A stretch of 15,805 nucleotides of DNA. Source: Opitutaceae bacterium (GTDB taxonomy: Bacteria > Verrucomicrobiota > Verrucomicrobiia > Opitutales > Opitutaceae). The position numbers and the translations under genes were made by a program. Below the pieces are notes generated by a model. The model did not search any database. It was not told the origin of the DNA and saw nothing but the letters and a program-made list of their open reading frames with translations. Positions 14,117-15,805 of the stretch are shown here, piece by piece. Location: contig JAPOIC010000017.1 in the NCBI GenBank assembly GCA_029979145.1, forward strand, positions 1 to 15,805. The letters are read 5' to 3'. Numbering within the stretch: the stretch's first letter is position 1; each line of letters begins with the position of its first letter.

Positions 14117-14271
14117 AGTTTGGTAGTTTTCTAGGTTATTTCTTGGTGTTACGGTGACTGATGACGGCTGCCGCGGCTAAGTAGGCTTTGCTTTGGCGAC
14201 CGGCACTAGTTGAATGACCGGACAAACCAATCCCTGTTCAGCAATCCTCAGGCCAGTTCCTAAAAAAAATC
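14117..14271. other. Divergent spacer between the barrel gene and the DUF423 gene
   Basis: These 155 bases are more AT-rich than the neighbours and should hold two promoters. I see no convincing -35/-10 pair. The hexamer GACCGG occurs twice, at 14199-14204 and 14217-14222, 18 bases apart, and could be an operator or chance. Confidence 0.3.
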
Positions 14272-14658
14272 ATGTTAAATCGCTACCTATTACCCATCAG
14301 TGGTTTGCTAGGCATATGTGGCATTGGACTCGGAGCCTTTGGCGCGCACGGCCTGCACGACCGACTGGCGGCGGCAAACATGGTTTCAACCTGGGAAACT
14401 GCCGTGCTTTACCACCTCGTGCACACCTTGGCGCTGCTCGCGGTCGCACTTTGGGCAACCGGAGATGAGCCGCGGACCCGCTGGCTCGGCCGGGCCGCTG
14501 GCTGTTGGGTGATCGGGGTCGTGCTGTTTTCGGGTTCACTCTACTCCTTGGCGCTGGGCGGACCACGGTGGTTGGGGCCGGTGACTCCATTGGGCGGACT
14601 CGCCTTCATCGTGGGCTGGGCAATGCTCTTCCCGGCCGGCGGAAAAGCCGATCGCTAA
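14272..14658 (+). CDS. DUF423 (YgdD-like) small membrane protein
   Basis: The 128-residue protein has four predicted membrane segments (about 5-23, 44-62, 72-95 and 102-121). It carries all motifs of the DUF423 family: GAFGAHGL at 21-28, WETAVLYHLVH at 41-51, FSGSLY at 86-91 and TPLGG at 105-109. It is an inner-membrane protein; its biochemical role is not known. The ATG at 14272 fits the family length, with only an A-rich stretch and no Shine-Dalgarno sequence before it. It is followed after seven bases by the nucleotidyltransferase gene, so the two are probably co-transcribed. Confidence 0.93.
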   Translation: MLNRYLLPISGLLGICGIGLGAFGAHGLHDRLAAANMVSTWETAVLYHLVHTLALLAVALWATGDEPRTRWLGRAAGCWVIGVVLFSGSLYSLALGGPRWLGPVTPLGGLAFIVGWAMLFPAGGKADR

Positions 14659-14665
14659 TAATCCC

Positions 14666-15805
14666 ATGCGCCTCCCTCCCGACCTGCTGGCGGTGTTGCA
14701 CGCGGTCCGCCGCGTGGGGCGTCCGCGCTTAGTGGGCGGCGGCGTGCGCGACTGGCTGCTGGGATTGGAGTCCGAGGACTACGACATCGAGGTGGCGGGG
14801 GTGGATTTTGAGACCTTGCAGCGCACCTTGGCCCCTTTCGGTGCGACCGACGTGGTGGGGCGCAGCTTCGGGGTGATCAAGCTGCGGAGCCATGGCCGGG
14901 AGTTCGACTTCAGCCTGCCGCGCCGCGAGTCCAAGACCGGCGCCGGTCATCGCGGCTTCGCCGTGGAACCCGACCCCACCCTTAGTGATGCCGAGGCGGC
15001 GGCGCGGCGGGACTTCACGCTCAACGCGATCGCCTATGACCCCTTTTCCGCACAGCTGATCGACCCTTGGAACGGCCAGGCTGACCTGAAACAAAAAATC
15101 CTGCGCCACACCAGCGCGGCGTTCAGCGACGACCCGCTGCGCGTCTTGCGCGGTTTTCAACTGGCCGCCCGTTTCGATCTCACCCTGGCCCCGGATACCG
15201 TGCAGCTGTGCCGGCAAATTTCTGAGACCTGCGCCGAACTACCCCGCGAGCGCATTTGGGGCGAGTGGGACAAGTGGGCCACCAAGGCCGTGAAACCCTC
15301 GCGCGGGCTGGCCGTGCTGAAGGAAACCGACTGGCTGCGGCACTTCCCCGAAGTCGCCGCACTCGCCGAGACGCCCCAAGACCCCGAGTGGCACCCGGAA
15401 GGCGATGTGCTGGCGCACACCCAATTTTGCCTCGACGCCTTGGTTCGATTGCCCGGCTGGCAGAATGCCGCCCTGCCCCGCCGTCGGCAGCTCAGTCTAG
15501 CCGTGCTGGCCCACGACTTTGGCAAGCCCGCCACCACCGAGCGTGGCGAGCGGCGCGGGCAACGCCGCATCATTAGTCCGGGGCACGAGTCCGCCGGCGT
15601 CGCCCCCACGGAGTCGTTTCTGCGGAGAATCGGCGCCCCTCTGGAACTCGATGGACTCATCTGCCCGCTGGTGCTCCTGCATCTGGCCCACCACCACGGC
15701 CAAGGGGAATTCTCCGATGCCGCAGTGCGGCGCCTCGCACGCAAACTCGCCCCGGCAACGATTGAAGACCTCCTTCTGGTCATGCGCGCCGACCACGACG
15801 GCCGA
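14666..15805 (+). CDS. tRNA nucleotidyltransferase / poly(A) polymerase family protein with HD domain, cut by window end
   Basis: The frame from the ATG at 14666 stays open for 380 codons to the right edge, so the C-terminus is missing. The product is a class-II nucleotidyltransferase of the CCA-adding type, which finishes or repairs tRNA 3' ends. VGGGVRDWLLG (23-33) is followed by the metal-binding aspartates D38 and D40 in EDYDIEV. RRDFTLNA (114-121), DPLRVLRGFQLAARF (156-170) and the nucleotide-selecting ERIWGE (195-200) complete the catalytic and neck regions. An HD phosphohydrolase domain follows, with H251 in LAHT and H283-D284 in AHDFGK, then HESAG near 312, as in multifunctional Cca of E. 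coli. It could alternatively be a family member specialised for A or CC addition. The start lies seven bases after the DUF423 stop. Confidence 0.92.
   Translation, partial: MRLPPDLLAVLHAVRRVGRPRLVGGGVRDWLLGLESEDYDIEVAGVDFETLQRTLAPFGATDVVGRSFGVIKLRSHGREFDFSLPRRESKTGAGHRGFAVEPDPTLSDAEAAARRDFTLNAIAYDPFSAQLIDPWNGQADLKQKILRHTSAAFSDDPLRVLRGFQLAARFDLTLAPDTVQLCRQISETCAELPRERIWGEWDKWATKAVKPSRGLAVLKETDWLRHFPEVAALAETPQDPEWHPEGDVLAHTQFCLDALVRLPGWQNAALPRRRQLSLAVLAHDFGKPATTERGERRGQRRIISPGHESAGVAPTESFLRRIGAPLELDGLICPLVLLHLAHHHGQGEFSDAAVRRLARKLAPATIEDLLLVMRADHDGR

Noticed and set aside
14729..15783. Minus-strand frames opposite the nucleotidyltransferase gene
   Set aside because: The plus strand encodes a continuous protein with all catalytic motifs; the opposite frames have no motifs.

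Overview
The window is high-GC bacterial chromosome with housekeeping genes throughout and no sign of phage, transposon, tRNA, rRNA or CRISPR. The gene set and style suggest a Verrucomicrobiota, probably Opitutaceae-like. The reasons are arginine genes beside rplM-rpsI, a proteobacterial-type Mla lipid transporter of a diderm cell, exported proteins with outer-membrane character, and almost no Shine-Dalgarno sequences. This placement is inference from recognition, not from a search.

Left part (1-5257). The 5' end of rsmD (16S rRNA methyltransferase) runs off the left edge on the minus strand. A divergent metallo-beta-lactamase-fold hydrolase of the NAPE-PLD/UlaG type follows. Next comes a tightly packed plus-strand operon of four genes. 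It starts with an exported 492-aa protein built from about twenty-residue repeats centred on W-P-L/F, followed by mlaE (permease), mlaF (ATPase) and mlaD (MCE substrate-binding protein). The junctions are 1, 1 and 2 bases. No mlaA, mlaB or mlaC is present, so the repeat protein is a candidate unrecognised envelope partner of this lipid transporter. It is the most interesting item here.

Middle part (5380-12338). This is an arginine biosynthesis cluster: argG, argF, argD, argB and argC on the minus strand, with argJ in the opposite orientation between argB and argC. Together these cover N-acetylglutamate to argininosuccinate with ArgJ acetyl recycling; argH is absent from the window. ArgB has the N-terminal helix typical of arginine-inhibited kinases. 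argJ and argC converge with six bases between their stop codons, and argB and argJ diverge from a 194-base spacer.

Right part (12394-15805). The rplM-rpsI ribosomal protein operon (minus strand) has a strong intrinsic terminator and a promoter with a perfect -35 box. Upstream lies a small outer-membrane beta-barrel gene (minus), also with a perfect hairpin terminator. Diverging from it on the plus strand are a DUF423 membrane protein and a tRNA nucleotidyltransferase/poly(A) polymerase family gene with an HD domain, which is cut by the right edge.
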